A stretch of DNA of 64,000 nt, taken from positions 2,989,501 through 3,053,500 of the forward strand of contig NZ_CP102263.1 of NCBI RefSeq assembly GCF_025147485.1, read 5' to 3'. Position 1 is the first letter of the stretch. Each line of letters starts with the position of its first letter. Below are positions 31,699 to 40,917 of the stretch, one piece after another. The DNA comes from Bacteroides uniformis. GTDB lineage: Bacteria; Bacteroidota; Bacteroidia; Bacteroidales; Bacteroidaceae. The notes beneath the pieces were generated by a model. It was not told the DNA's origin. It searched no databases and worked only from the letters and a program-made list of their open reading frames with translations. A program made the translations under genes and the position numbers.

Positions 31699-34191
31699 AT
31701 GAAAAAACATATATTATTAGGAACCGCATTGGCTTCGCTGTTTGCACTTGGGGCCTGCGATTATAACGAGGATAATTTCCCCGGATTTGATGAAAAAGAA
31801 ACCATCACGGATGTCAGTACCGATACCCTCGTATTGGCTGATGCCCATTATGGCAAAATAGCTTCTATGCCGAAGAACCAAGGGATAGCTCTCGCCAAGG
31901 ATCCCGAGGGGCAGACTTATCTTACGGCATTGAACCAGCTGGGTAAAACCAAGATGTTTACTGATATGGTAGCTCCTGAAGATTATCTGCCTGCATTTGT
32001 CGATTCGCTCTACGCATATCTGTCAGATGGTTCCAAGGTGCTGGTGCAGTACAATATCGGCAAGGAGCAACCTGAATATCTCTCGAAGATAAACGAAGCT
32101 CAGACTTTCGATCTTACTTCTGACAATTACGCTACAGTATGGGGGGAAAGCATGGTAGTGAAATATCTCACCCCTTCTACGTTGAAGAAGCTTCCTGCTT
32201 TGTTGAAGGAAGGTATCAAGAACCCGAAGACGGGAGATGTGTGCCAAGTGAATTACGCTTGGTCGGAGACCGAGCCCAGTACAGGCGGCGGTGCAGTGAA
32301 AATGGTATACCAGAAAGTAACTTCTATTGATGCCGAAGGAGGTAATTATGTCATTGTGGCTCCGACGAAGGACAATACTTGGATTCCTTTCGGTCAGTTC
32401 AAAGACCCGGATAAGACGTATGGTTATATGGAGGGTGAACCGGTAGAGATTGCGGATGGTTTCATCACCAGCGATGTGTCCAATCATATCATGACACTTA
32501 CTCCTACGGAAAAAGGTTTCACTATGCAACGTCCGGATGGCAAGTTCATCTATCAGAGTGGTACGTTTAACAGTTTCAACATCAGTACTTCCATACCCGA
32601 GGGTGGGGATTGGAGCTTTGCTTACAACTATGACCGTAAGGCATTTGATGTAAAAAATGTGGAAAAGGACAAAATCATCAAGCTGAATTTCTATGAAAAA
32701 GGAAACTCTTATTCATACGGTTCTTATCCGAATGCTACGTTGGGCATTTATATGAATGAGTCGTTCAATGGAAACGAGGGCGGTTTCACTACTCAAAATG
32801 TGAAACTTACCGGCACGTTAACTAATGTATGGAAGGTGGATGGTAAATATGGTTGGAAGGGTAGTGCTCATGTAGGAGATAGCGATTTTGAATCGGAAGC
32901 ATGGGTGGTTTCTCCTATTATAGATTTAGCAAAAGCGAAGGCTCCTCTTCTTAAGGTAGATATTGCCATTAATTTCTTGAATGGTAACAATCGTGCTGAT
33001 TTTATTGAATTGCTGGCTTCGGAAGATTATGTGGATGATGTGGCTACTGCTGAATGGAAGGCTCTGAATGTACCTCAATGGCCGGAAGGCAAGAATTGGA
33101 ATTATGTAAATTCCGGTGATATTGACCTGAGTGCTTACGAGGGCAAGAAGATAGCCATTGCTTTCCGTTATAAGAGTACTACAGAGTGTGCGCCTACTGT
33201 AGAGTTTAAGAATATGTCACTTACAAGTACCGTATCAGGGTATTATGAGGGTGTGGATATTTATAAGGAGATTCCTGAATCAGAAGCTGAAATGCCAGCT
33301 CGTGCCGTTACCCGTGCATCAGACGTGAAGCCAAATGCTTCTGCTCTCTACCAGTATGACGGTTCGGCTTGGACTGCCTACGAAGAAAGCGCAAGTATCG
33401 GTATCCGTGTGATGCAACCTGCCGATTATGTTTCTACCGGTTCGGACTATTTGAGCGATGCTGATGCCGTATTGCCCGTTTATCTGAAGAATGCATTCCC
33501 TTACGCACAGAGCGGGGATGTCAAGGCAGTAGTTTATTTCGGAAATAAGGAGTATGATGTGATGGCCGATGAATATGGCTTCGATGGCACTGCATGGGTG
33601 AAGAAGAATACCGAAACGGAAACTGCTGAAATGGCATTCCTGAAGACTGACGGCAAATGGATGGAAGCAAAAGAGTATTATAGCAATGACTTTGCTGGTG
33701 AACTTCATAACGATGCCCAGATTGTGAATGTGAAGCTTGATGGCATGAATTATGTATGGAGTGCAGGTGCAGGTTATACCCGTATCAAGGCAAGCGGTTA
33801 TTATCAGCGTAACCGCGATACGGAGGCATGGCTTGTAACCGGTGAGGTAGATCTTACCGAAGCTATTGCCCCACAGATGGTATTCACTGCTTCGGCAGAC
33901 TATTTGTATGGAGGCAAAATTGAGAACGCAGTGTCTGTACATGTGTCCGAAAATTATATCCCTGCGGCTTCTACTGCTACTGAGGAAGAGAAGATTGCAG
34001 CATTGCAGGGAGCGGCTTGGAGTGATCCGTTGTCGTTCGAGTGGCCTACAAGCTCTAAAGAGATCGAAATGCGTACTTCCATGGCTGACTATGTGGGCAA
34101 GAAAGTATATGTGGCATTCCGTTATGCAAGTAATACTGATCCTGGATTTGCTCCTACATTCTACATGAGTAACTTTGTGGTGAAGGAATAA
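31699..34191 (+). CDS. large surface lipoprotein with two choice-of-anchor-J-like domains
   Basis: An 830-aa lipoprotein: lipobox LGAC (Cys 20) followed by DYNEDN, an acidic stretch typical of Bacteroidetes surface-export signals. Residues 30-340 are unassigned. Two similar beta-rich domains follow, about 353-515 (NESFNGNEGGFTTQN, EAWVVSPIIDL, KIAIAFRYKST) and about 655-830 (YYSNDFAGEL, EAWLVTGEVDL, KVYVAFRYASNTDPG), resembling the jelly-roll choice-of-anchor J/DUF5017 type that binds ligands at the cell surface. The gene is 12 bp after the receptor, so the two are co-transcribed. It probably plays the SusD-like capture role. Confidence 0.75.
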   Translation: MKKHILLGTALASLFALGACDYNEDNFPGFDEKETITDVSTDTLVLADAHYGKIASMPKNQGIALAKDPEGQTYLTALNQLGKTKMFTDMVAPEDYLPAFVDSLYAYLSDGSKVLVQYNIGKEQPEYLSKINEAQTFDLTSDNYATVWGESMVVKYLTPSTLKKLPALLKEGIKNPKTGDVCQVNYAWSETEPSTGGGAVKMVYQKVTSIDAEGGNYVIVAPTKDNTWIPFGQFKDPDKTYGYMEGEPVEIADGFITSDVSNHIMTLTPTEKGFTMQRPDGKFIYQSGTFNSFNISTSIPEGGDWSFAYNYDRKAFDVKNVEKDKIIKLNFYEKGNSYSYGSYPNATLGIYMNESFNGNEGGFTTQNVKLTGTLTNVWKVDGKYGWKGSAHVGDSDFESEAWVVSPIIDLAKAKAPLLKVDIAINFLNGNNRADFIELLASEDYVDDVATAEWKALNVPQWPEGKNWNYVNSGDIDLSAYEGKKIAIAFRYKSTTECAPTVEFKNMSLTSTVSGYYEGVDIYKEIPESEAEMPARAVTRASDVKPNASALYQYDGSAWTAYEESASIGIRVMQPADYVSTGSDYLSDADAVLPVYLKNAFPYAQSGDVKAVVYFGNKEYDVMADEYGFDGTAWVKKNTETETAEMAFLKTDGKWMEAKEYYSNDFAGELHNDAQIVNVKLDGMNYVWSAGAGYTRIKASGYYQRNRDTEAWLVTGEVDLTEAIAPQMVFTASADYLYGGKIENAVSVHVSENYIPAASTATEEEKIAALQGAAWSDPLSFEWPTSSKEIEMRTSMADYVGKKVYVAFRYASNTDPGFAPTFYMSNFVVKE

Positions 34192-34213
34192 TTCCTGAGG
34201 TTGTGCAATAGAC

Positions 34214-34249
34214 AATGTGGTAATGGACTTTACTGTCCATTACCACATT
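34214..34249 (+). other. Intercistronic stem-loop between the surface lipoprotein and nuclease genes
   Basis: Perfect 15-bp arms AATGTGGTAATGGAC (34214-34228) and GTCCATTACCACATT (34235-34249) with a 6-nt loop, and only a short T-tract afterwards. It would be a strong mRNA stem, able to stop some transcripts or protect the upstream message, and so lower nuclease expression relative to the receptor. Confidence 0.75.
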
Positions 34250-34288
34250 TGCATTCTTAGTATCGTAAAATCAAATTTAGAAACATAG

Positions 34289-35578
34289 ATGAAAAAACTG
34301 TCTTACTTATTTCTTTTGCTGGTCGGAATTTGGCTGGCTGGATGTGATGATTCTTCAGAGGCTTCGCTCATTCCCGAGATAATACCTACCGAGCAGGGTT
34401 CGGATACTTACGTGATGAAGGGCTATGAGTCGAGCGACAATGGTTTCAACGTGTATAAGCCCAAGGCTATCGGCACCCCTTTCTATATCCAGTCCAAAGC
34501 TTTTACCGGGCGTAATTACGCATTTGCTCCTGTTAATAGTGAGTCGCTGGAAGGGCTTACTGTTGTTCCGTCTGCCGATGCTTTCAGCGAAAGCGTTGAG
34601 GTGAAACCCTCTACGTGCTATTGGGTGCGTTTCAACCGCTACAATCATTATCAGATGGGCAAGCTCCGCGTGGCCTATATTCACGGTAATGAAGTGGGCA
34701 TAGAGTATGTGGCTTCTGAGGATATAGATGTGAAAAATGCCAATATTGCTGATAACAATAAAGCAGACAATCTTGAAATCCCAGCTCTCAATGCAACCAA
34801 TCAATATATTGAATACTATGCAGGCGTGTCTGATGAGGAAGGTGCCGGGCAGGTACTCAATTTCTCTTTGGAATACATCGCTTCCAAGAAGCATTCGGCT
34901 TGGGTGGCATTCAGTTTCGACCCGATTACTGCGCAAGACAACGTGAAGCGTGCCAACGAGTGGAATCAAGACGACCCCAATATTGACAACAGCGTGGAGG
35001 TGACTGAATCCATGCATAAGAGCGATGGGTACGACAAGGGGCATCTTTGTGCCAGCGAAGACCGTGTGTACAGTAAAAGTGCCAATAAGCAGACCTTCTA
35101 CTACAGTAATATCTCGCCACAGATAGGGAGTTTCAATCAAAAGTATTGGGCGGCTCTTGAGAAGCAGGTGCAGACTTGGGGACGTTCCACCATCAATGGC
35201 ACATACGACAAACTTTATGTCGTGAAAGGTGGTACTACTGACCGTTTGCTTACCAATTTCACAGGTGTGAAGAAAGCCAATGACGGGCTTTATCCCACCA
35301 CCAATGCCGACGGGCTGACACTTGGCGGACTCATTTGCCCCAGCTATTATTACATGGCTCTGTTGAGCGAGAAGGCAGGGGTTTATCATACTATCGCTTT
35401 TTTAGTCCCTCATTCTGAATTATTGCCAGAAAAACCTGGAAAAGATGAATTTATGGTTTATGCCGTTTCTATTAAAAATTTGGAGTACGAAACTGGTATC
35501 GACTTCTTCTGTAACCTGCCTAATGAGATAGAGAAGACTGTAGAAGCTACTTATAGTGCTGACGATTGGGCTTGGTAA
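34289..35578 (+). CDS. surface lipoprotein DNA/RNA non-specific endonuclease (NUC1 family)
   Basis: A 429-aa lipoprotein nuclease. Lipobox LAGC (Cys 19) is followed by DDSSEAS, an acidic surface-export-like signal. Residues 25-185 form an unassigned N-terminal domain with beta character. The nuclease domain (about 186-420) has the active-site block YDKGHLCASEDR (D249, H252; the usual form is DRGH) and SNISPQIGSFNQKYWAALE, whose Asn binds the metal in Serratia-type nucleases. It would cut extracellular DNA or RNA at the cell surface. Its gene lies in the operon behind a TonB receptor. Confidence 0.88.
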   Translation: MKKLSYLFLLLVGIWLAGCDDSSEASLIPEIIPTEQGSDTYVMKGYESSDNGFNVYKPKAIGTPFYIQSKAFTGRNYAFAPVNSESLEGLTVVPSADAFSESVEVKPSTCYWVRFNRYNHYQMGKLRVAYIHGNEVGIEYVASEDIDVKNANIADNNKADNLEIPALNATNQYIEYYAGVSDEEGAGQVLNFSLEYIASKKHSAWVAFSFDPITAQDNVKRANEWNQDDPNIDNSVEVTESMHKSDGYDKGHLCASEDRVYSKSANKQTFYYSNISPQIGSFNQKYWAALEKQVQTWGRSTINGTYDKLYVVKGGTTDRLLTNFTGVKKANDGLYPTTNADGLTLGGLICPSYYYMALLSEKAGVYHTIAFLVPHSELLPEKPGKDEFMVYAVSIKNLEYETGIDFFCNLPNEIEKTVEATYSADDWAW

Positions 35579-35691
35579 AAGCTTCAGAAACTATAAGGAG
35601 AGTCTCCCCTTTTAGTATGACGGGCATGTCATGATTTAGGTAGCTTTCTTAAAAGCTGTTTTCGTTTTGATGGAAACTGACTTCTTATCCG

Positions 35692-35699
35692 TATCTTTG
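35692..35699 (+). promoter_or_regulatory. -7 element upstream of the helicase gene
   Basis: TATCTTTG, with a TTTG at 35666-35669 (22-nt spacer), 26 nt before the start codon. Confidence 0.55.
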
Positions 35700-35725
35700 C
35701 ATATTGATTAAAAAAAGAGATATTC

Positions 35726-37063
35726 ATGGAACTTTCGGATATACTTCATAATTTGAAGATACAAGAACTTACTCCGATGCAGGAGGCTGCTAAGGAAGCC
35801 TATCAATCAGCCCAAGATTTAGTGCTTCTTTCGCCTACCGGTTCGGGTAAGACACTGGCTTTTCTCCTTCCGCTGGTACAGACCTTGAAAGCGGATATAC
35901 AAGGTGTGCAGGCTCTTGTACTAGTACCTTCACGCGAATTGGCTTTGCAGATAGAAACTGTGTTCAAGTCCATGGGAACTCCTTTCAAAGCTATGAGCTG
36001 CTATGGCGGACGCCCTGCCATGGAAGAACACCGGACAATGAAAGGCATTCATCCCACCGTCATTATCGGTACTCCGGGACGTATGAGCGACCATTTGAGG
36101 AAAGAAAATTTCAATGCCGCCACTGTCGTCACTCTGGTGATAGATGAATTCGACAAGTGTCTTGAGTTCGGCTTCCATGACGAGATGGCGGAGGTTATCG
36201 GACAGCTTCCCTCACTGAAAAAGCGTGTGCTTCTCTCGGCCACCGATGCAGAGGAAATACCGCAATTTGCCGGAGTAGGAGGTGATTCCCCGTCTTCCGG
36301 CTCCCGGCTCATGAAGCTTGATTTTCTTGCTCCGGAAGCTCTTGCTCCGCGTTTGCGGCTGCACAAGGTTATTTCTCCGGAGAAGGACAAGCTGGAGACC
36401 CTCTATAATCTGCTTTGTACTCTCGGCTATCATTCCACTCTGGTATTCTGCAATTATCGTGAAAGCGTGGAGCGTGTTGTTGGGTACCTGAAAGCCAGGA
36501 AGTTCCCTTGCGACATGTTTCATGGCGGTATGGAGCAACCCGACCGCGAACGTGCGCTTTACAAGTTCCGTAATGGCAGTTGCGCCGTGCTGATATCTAC
36601 AGACCTTGCCGCCCGCGGACTGGATATTCCGGGTATTGAGAATGTGGTGCATTACCATCCTCCCGTAAACGAGGAAGCCTATACACACCGTAATGGACGT
36701 ACCGCCCGTTGGGAGGCATCGGGAAATGCATATCTTGTCCTGCATGCCGAGGAGCGGGTACCCGAGTACATTTCTGAAGACATCGAAACGTACGAGTTTC
36801 CGGAGACGCTTCCCAAACCGGCCAAGCCCCGATGGGCTACCTTATATATAGGTAAAGGGAAAAAGGATAAGTTGAACAAGATAGATATTGTCGGCTTCTT
36901 GTATAAAAAAGGAGGGATGGCGCGTGAAGATGTCGGGCAGGTGGACGTAAAGGAACACTATGCCTTTGTAGCCGTGCGCCGCAGTAAAATGAAACAATTG
37001 TTGACGCTGGTACGCGGTGAAAAAATCAAGGGAATGAAAACTGTTATCGAGGAAGCAAAATGA
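35726..37063 (+). CDS. DEAD-box RNA helicase, DbpA-like
   Basis: A 445-aa ATP-dependent RNA helicase. RecA domain 1 has the Q-motif-like LTPMQEAA, Walker A SPTGSGKT, TPGR and a motif II written DEFD instead of DEAD, then SAT. Domain 2 has STDLAARGLDIP and HRNGRTARW. The last 80 residues (PRWATLYIGKGKKDKLNKIDIVGFL) look like the RRM-type C-terminal domain of DbpA, which directs the enzyme to 23S rRNA helix 92 during large-subunit assembly. The substituted motif II keeps D and E, so ATPase activity is likely retained. Confidence 0.9.
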   Translation: MELSDILHNLKIQELTPMQEAAKEAYQSAQDLVLLSPTGSGKTLAFLLPLVQTLKADIQGVQALVLVPSRELALQIETVFKSMGTPFKAMSCYGGRPAMEEHRTMKGIHPTVIIGTPGRMSDHLRKENFNAATVVTLVIDEFDKCLEFGFHDEMAEVIGQLPSLKKRVLLSATDAEEIPQFAGVGGDSPSSGSRLMKLDFLAPEALAPRLRLHKVISPEKDKLETLYNLLCTLGYHSTLVFCNYRESVERVVGYLKARKFPCDMFHGGMEQPDRERALYKFRNGSCAVLISTDLAARGLDIPGIENVVHYHPPVNEEAYTHRNGRTARWEASGNAYLVLHAEERVPEYISEDIETYEFPETLPKPAKPRWATLYIGKGKKDKLNKIDIVGFLYKKGGMAREDVGQVDVKEHYAFVAVRRSKMKQLLTLVRGEKIKGMKTVIEEAK

Positions 37064-37337
37064 TTTATCTTATAAATATTCATTTTATTTGCGCTTATTC
37101 TTTTGAATATGAAGTAATGAAACCGCCTTGCTTTTAGTTTCTCTAAAAGTATTATCCTTGATAAGTAAAGATAACAAAATGGTGCATATATCTTGTATAA
37201 ACCATTAAAAAGTAAGCTAAATGCGGCTTAAAAATAGAATTTCATCAGGAAAGGTTTGTTTTGAAGAAATATTTCCGTAATTTCGCAAAGTCGAAAGACA
37301 TTAATGAACGAAATTGTATAACCAAAACAAACTTCAA

Positions 37338-38405
37338 ATGAAAAAGCATAATTTCAATGCAGGACCTTCTATCCTTCCTCGTGAGGTGATTGAGAATACG
37401 GCACAAGCTATTCTTGATTTCAATGGCTCAGGCCTCTCACTGATGGAAATCAGCCACCGTGCCAAAGACTTCCAACCCGTTGTGGACGAAGCTGTGGCAT
37501 TATTCAAAGAATTGCTCAATATCCCCGAAGGATATTCGGTACTGTTCTTGGGCGGTGGTGCCAGTTTGGAATTCTGCATGGTACCCTTCAACTTCCTTGA
37601 AAAGAAAGCTGCTTACCTGAATACGGGTGTATGGGCCAAGAAAGCCATGAAAGAAGCTAAGGCATTCGGTGAAGTAGTTGAAGTCGCTTCTTCCGCTGAA
37701 TCTACTTATACTTATATTCCGAAGGACTATACAGTGCCTGCTGATGCAGACTATTTCCACATCACTACCAACAATACAATCTACGGTACGGAACTGAAAG
37801 AGGATTTGGACGTAAACGTTCCGATGGTGGCCGATATGTCTTCTGATATTTTCTCCCGTCCCATCGACGTATCCAAATATATCTGTATCTATGGTGGTGC
37901 GCAGAAGAATCTGGCTCCTTCCGGTGTTACATTCGTCATCGTGAAGAATGACGCGCTGGGTAAGGTATCCCGCTATATCCCGACCATGCTGAACTATCAG
38001 ACGCATGTGGATAGCGGCTCTATGTTCAATACTCCTCCCGTTGTCCCCATCTATGCAGCCCTGCAGACATTGCGCTGGATTAAGGCAGAGGGTGGCGTGA
38101 AGGAAATGGAACGCCGTGCCATCGAAAAGGCCGATATGCTGTATGCTGAAATTGACCGTAACAAAATGTTTGTGGGTACGGCTGCCAAAGAAGACCGTTC
38201 ACGCATGAACATCTGCTTTGTGATGGCTCCCGAATACAAGGAATTGGAAGCTGACTTCCTGAAGTTCGCTACCGAAAGAGGTATGGTAGGTATCAAGGGA
38301 CACCGTTCTGTAGGTGGATTCCGTGCATCCTGCTATAATGCCATGCCGAAGGAAAGCGTGCAGGCTTTGATTGACTGCATGCAGGAATTTGAGAAACTTC
38401 ATTAA
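37338..38405 (+). CDS. serC: phosphoserine aminotransferase
   Basis: PLP enzyme that makes phosphoserine from 3-phosphohydroxypyruvate and glutamate (also used in pyridoxine synthesis). The product is 355 aa. Recognised by [15 protein letters not shown] at the N-terminus, the GGGAS phosphate-binding turn and the PLP lysine in [17 protein letters not shown] 37338 is chosen over a non-ATG extension to 37314. First gene of a serC-serA-DUF1015 run. Confidence 0.96.
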   Translation: MKKHNFNAGPSILPREVIENTAQAILDFNGSGLSLMEISHRAKDFQPVVDEAVALFKELLNIPEGYSVLFLGGGASLEFCMVPFNFLEKKAAYLNTGVWAKKAMKEAKAFGEVVEVASSAESTYTYIPKDYTVPADADYFHITTNNTIYGTELKEDLDVNVPMVADMSSDIFSRPIDVSKYICIYGGAQKNLAPSGVTFVIVKNDALGKVSRYIPTMLNYQTHVDSGSMFNTPPVVPIYAALQTLRWIKAEGGVKEMERRAIEKADMLYAEIDRNKMFVGTAAKEDRSRMNICFVMAPEYKELEADFLKFATERGMVGIKGHRSVGGFRASCYNAMPKESVQALIDCMQEFEKLH

Positions 38406-38417
38406 TAATATTGTTTT

Positions 38418-38493
38418 TCACCACAGATTACGCAGATTTGCACAGATTGTTTTTATGATTAAACTCTGTGATAATCTGTGTCATCTGTGGTGA
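38418..38493. repeat. 'cacagattaca' inverted element, copy 2, between serC and serA
   Basis: Arms TCACCACAGATTACGCAGAT and the mismatched reverse complement ending ATCTGTGGTGA (38480s-38493), with CACAGA/TCTGTG inside. It shares TCACCACAGATTAC with the copy at 4549. Confidence 0.85.
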
Positions 38494-38515
38494 GTCTTTT
38501 TAATATCATGAAATT

Positions 38516-39436
38516 ATGAAAGTATTAGTTGCAACAGACAAACCGTTTGCCAAAGTGGCAGTAGACGGTATCCGTAAAGAAATAGAAGCAGCAGGTTACG
38601 AACTCGTGCTGCTGGAAAAATATGGTGAAAAAGCCAAGCTGTTGGAGGCTGTGAAAGATGCCAACGCTATCATTATCCGCAGTGACATCATTGATGCTGA
38701 AGTGCTGGATGCCGCCAAGGAACTGAAGATTGTGGTGCGTGCCGGTGCCGGTTATGATAATGTGGACCTGGAAGCAGCTACTGCCCACAATGTATGTGTA
38801 ATGAATACTCCGGGACAGAACTCCAATGCTGTGGCCGAATTAGCTTTTGGCTTGATGGTGATGGCTGTCCGTAATATGTATAACGGTACTTCCGGTACTG
38901 AACTGATGGGCAAGAAGCTGGGTATCCACGCTTATGGTAACGTAGGCCGCAACGTAGCCCGTATTGCCAAAGGCTTCGGTATGGAGATTTATGCGTTCGA
39001 CGCTTTCTGCCCGAAAGAAGTAATCGAGAAGGATGGAGTGAAGGCTGTGGGTTCTGCTGAAGAGCTTTACTCTACTTGCGACGTCGTTTCCCTGCATATT
39101 CCTGCAACTGCCGAAACGAAGAATTCCATCAATTATGCATTGGTGAACAAGATGCCGAAGGGCGGACTGCTGGTGAACACAGCCCGTAAGGAAGTCATCA
39201 ATGAAGCAGAGCTTATCCAGCTGATGGAAGAGCGCACCGACTTGAAATACATGACCGACATTATGCCTGCTGCCAATGAAACATTTGCAGCCAAGTTTGC
39301 CGGACGTTATTTCTCTACACCGAAAAAGATGGGGGCCCAGACTGCTGAAGCCAATATCAACGCAGGTATTGCCGCTGCCAAGCAGATTGTAGGCTTCCTG
39401 AAAGACGGTTGCGAGAAGTTCCGCGTAAACAAGTAA
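38516..39436 (+). CDS. serA: D-3-phosphoglycerate dehydrogenase, short form with substituted catalytic His
   Basis: Oxidises 3-phosphoglycerate to 3-phosphohydroxypyruvate, the first committed step of serine synthesis. At 306 aa it lacks the ACT and ASB regulatory domains of Escherichia coli SerA. NAD binding is by GIHAYGNVGRNVA and the catalytic NTARKEV Arg/Glu region is present. Where most 2-hydroxyacid dehydrogenases have TPHxG, this one reads STPKKMGAQT (near 268-276), so the catalytic His is replaced by Lys. That matches the lysine-type (IIIK) enzymes described in Bacteroides and Entamoeba. Confidence 0.94.
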   Translation: MKVLVATDKPFAKVAVDGIRKEIEAAGYELVLLEKYGEKAKLLEAVKDANAIIIRSDIIDAEVLDAAKELKIVVRAGAGYDNVDLEAATAHNVCVMNTPGQNSNAVAELAFGLMVMAVRNMYNGTSGTELMGKKLGIHAYGNVGRNVARIAKGFGMEIYAFDAFCPKEVIEKDGVKAVGSAEELYSTCDVVSLHIPATAETKNSINYALVNKMPKGGLLVNTARKEVINEAELIQLMEERTDLKYMTDIMPAANETFAAKFAGRYFSTPKKMGAQTAEANINAGIAAAKQIVGFLKDGCEKFRVNK

Positions 39437-39445
39437 TATTTTTAG

Positions 39446-39512
39446 TAGGCGCGGATTACGCGGATTTCACGGAGTTTTTATTTTCCGTACAGTTCCGTGT
39501 AATCTGCGCCTA
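39446..39512. repeat. 'gcggattacgcgg' inverted element, copy 3, between serA and DUF1015
   Basis: Arms TAGGCGCGGATTACGCGGAT...CACGGA and TCCGTGTAATCTGCGCCTA (39494-39512) form a long stem. It shares the GATTACnCGGATTnnCACnG core with the copies at 4549 and 38418. Confidence 0.85.
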
Positions 39513-39539
39513 AGTATTCCATTAAAACATCTAATTACC

Positions 39540-40787
39540 ATGGCAATCATTAAACCTTTCAAAGGAGTCCGTCCTCCCCAAGACTTAGTAGAACAAGTAG
39601 CTTCCCGCCCGTATGATGTACTCAATTCAGAGGAAGCCCGCATAGAAGCGGAAGGTAATGAAAAATCCCTATATCATATTATCAAGCCGGAAATAGATTT
39701 TCCCGTCGGTACGGATGAGCATGACGAACGTGTTTATCAGAAAGCTGCAGAGAACTTCCGTATGTTCCAGGAGAAAGGCTGGCTGGTGCAGGACGATAAA
39801 GAAAACTATTACGTCTATGCCCAGACCATGAACGGCAAGACACAGTACGGTCTTGTTGTCGGTGCCTATGTTCCCGATTATATGAACGGCGTTATCAAGA
39901 AGCACGAGTTGACTCGTCGTGATAAAGAGGAGGACCGTATGAAGCATGTCCGCGTGAACAATGCCAACATTGAGCCCGTATTCTTTGCCTATCCCGATAA
40001 CGCTGCACTGGATGCCGTCATTTCCCGTTATACAGCGGGGAAACCGGTATACGACTTTATCGCTCCGGGTGACGGTTTCGGCCATACCTTCTGGATTATA
40101 GACAAGCAGGAGGACATTGATGCCATTACCCAAGAGTTTGCCCAAATGCCCGCTCTCTACATTGCCGATGGGCATCATCGCAGTGCCGCTGCCGCTTTGG
40201 TGGGTGCGGAGAAAGCCAAGCAAAATCCCAATCACCGTGGTGACGAAGAGTACAACTACTTCATGGCTGTGTGCTTCCCTGCCAACCAGTTGACTATTAT
40301 TGACTATAACCGGGTGGTGAAGGACTTGAACGGCATGACTCCCGAAGAGTTTCTGGCTGCTGTGGGCAAGAATTTCATCGTGGAGGAGAAAGGTGAGGAC
40401 ATCTATAAGCCGTCCGAACTGCATAACTTCTCCCTCTATTTGAACGGAAAGTGGTACAGCCTTACTGCCAAACCGGGTACTTATAATGATAACGACCCCA
40501 TTGGAGTACTGGATGTAACCATCTCCTCCAATCTGATACTGGATGAAGTGCTCGGCATCAAAGACCTCCGTTCCGACAAGCGTATTGACTTTGTAGGCGG
40601 CATCCGTGGTCTGGGAGAGTTGAAGAAGCGGGTGGACAGTGGTGAGATGAAAGTGGCATTGGCCCTCTATCCCGTTTCCATGAAGCAGCTGATGGACATC
40701 GCCGATACGGGCAACATCATGCCTCCCAAGACAACTTGGTTTGAGCCGAAGTTGCGTTCGGGGTTGGTGATTCATAAACTGGACTAA
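39540..40787 (+). CDS. DUF1015 family protein of the serine operon
   Basis: A 415-aa cytoplasmic protein beginning with the family signature IIKPFKGVRPP and containing RPYDVL, the ELTRRDKEEDR block and YIADGHHRSAAA (about 205-216). The GHHR motif resembles that of ParB/sulfiredoxin-fold phosphotransferases such as the archaeal serine kinase SerK. Its position directly behind serC and serA, which is common in Bacteroidetes and clostridia, suggests a role in phosphoserine or serine metabolism, but the function is not established. No serB is in this operon. Confidence 0.88.
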   Translation: MAIIKPFKGVRPPQDLVEQVASRPYDVLNSEEARIEAEGNEKSLYHIIKPEIDFPVGTDEHDERVYQKAAENFRMFQEKGWLVQDDKENYYVYAQTMNGKTQYGLVVGAYVPDYMNGVIKKHELTRRDKEEDRMKHVRVNNANIEPVFFAYPDNAALDAVISRYTAGKPVYDFIAPGDGFGHTFWIIDKQEDIDAITQEFAQMPALYIADGHHRSAAAALVGAEKAKQNPNHRGDEEYNYFMAVCFPANQLTIIDYNRVVKDLNGMTPEEFLAAVGKNFIVEEKGEDIYKPSELHNFSLYLNGKWYSLTAKPGTYNDNDPIGVLDVTISSNLILDEVLGIKDLRSDKRIDFVGGIRGLGELKKRVDSGEMKVALALYPVSMKQLMDIADTGNIMPPKTTWFEPKLRSGLVIHKLD

Positions 40788-40805
40788 ATGAATTGATATA
40801 AACTG

Positions 40806-40847
40806 AAACGGGGATGTCTTCCACTAAAAGACATCCCCGTTTTTTTC
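40806..40847 (+). terminator. Terminator of the serine operon
   Basis: Perfect 15-bp stem AAACGGGGATGTCTT/AAGACATCCCCGTTT with a 7-nt loop and a T-run to 40847. Confidence 0.95.
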
Positions 40848-40917
40848 GGATTAAAACAGAATAATAAGGTTATTATGTAGAAAATGCCGACCTTTGCCGA
40901 AAAATTGAGAGTATACA

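Noticed and set aside
39669..40775. 368-codon frame antisense to the DUF1015 gene
   Set aside because: Shadow frame; the plus-strand protein has family signatures and fits the operon.
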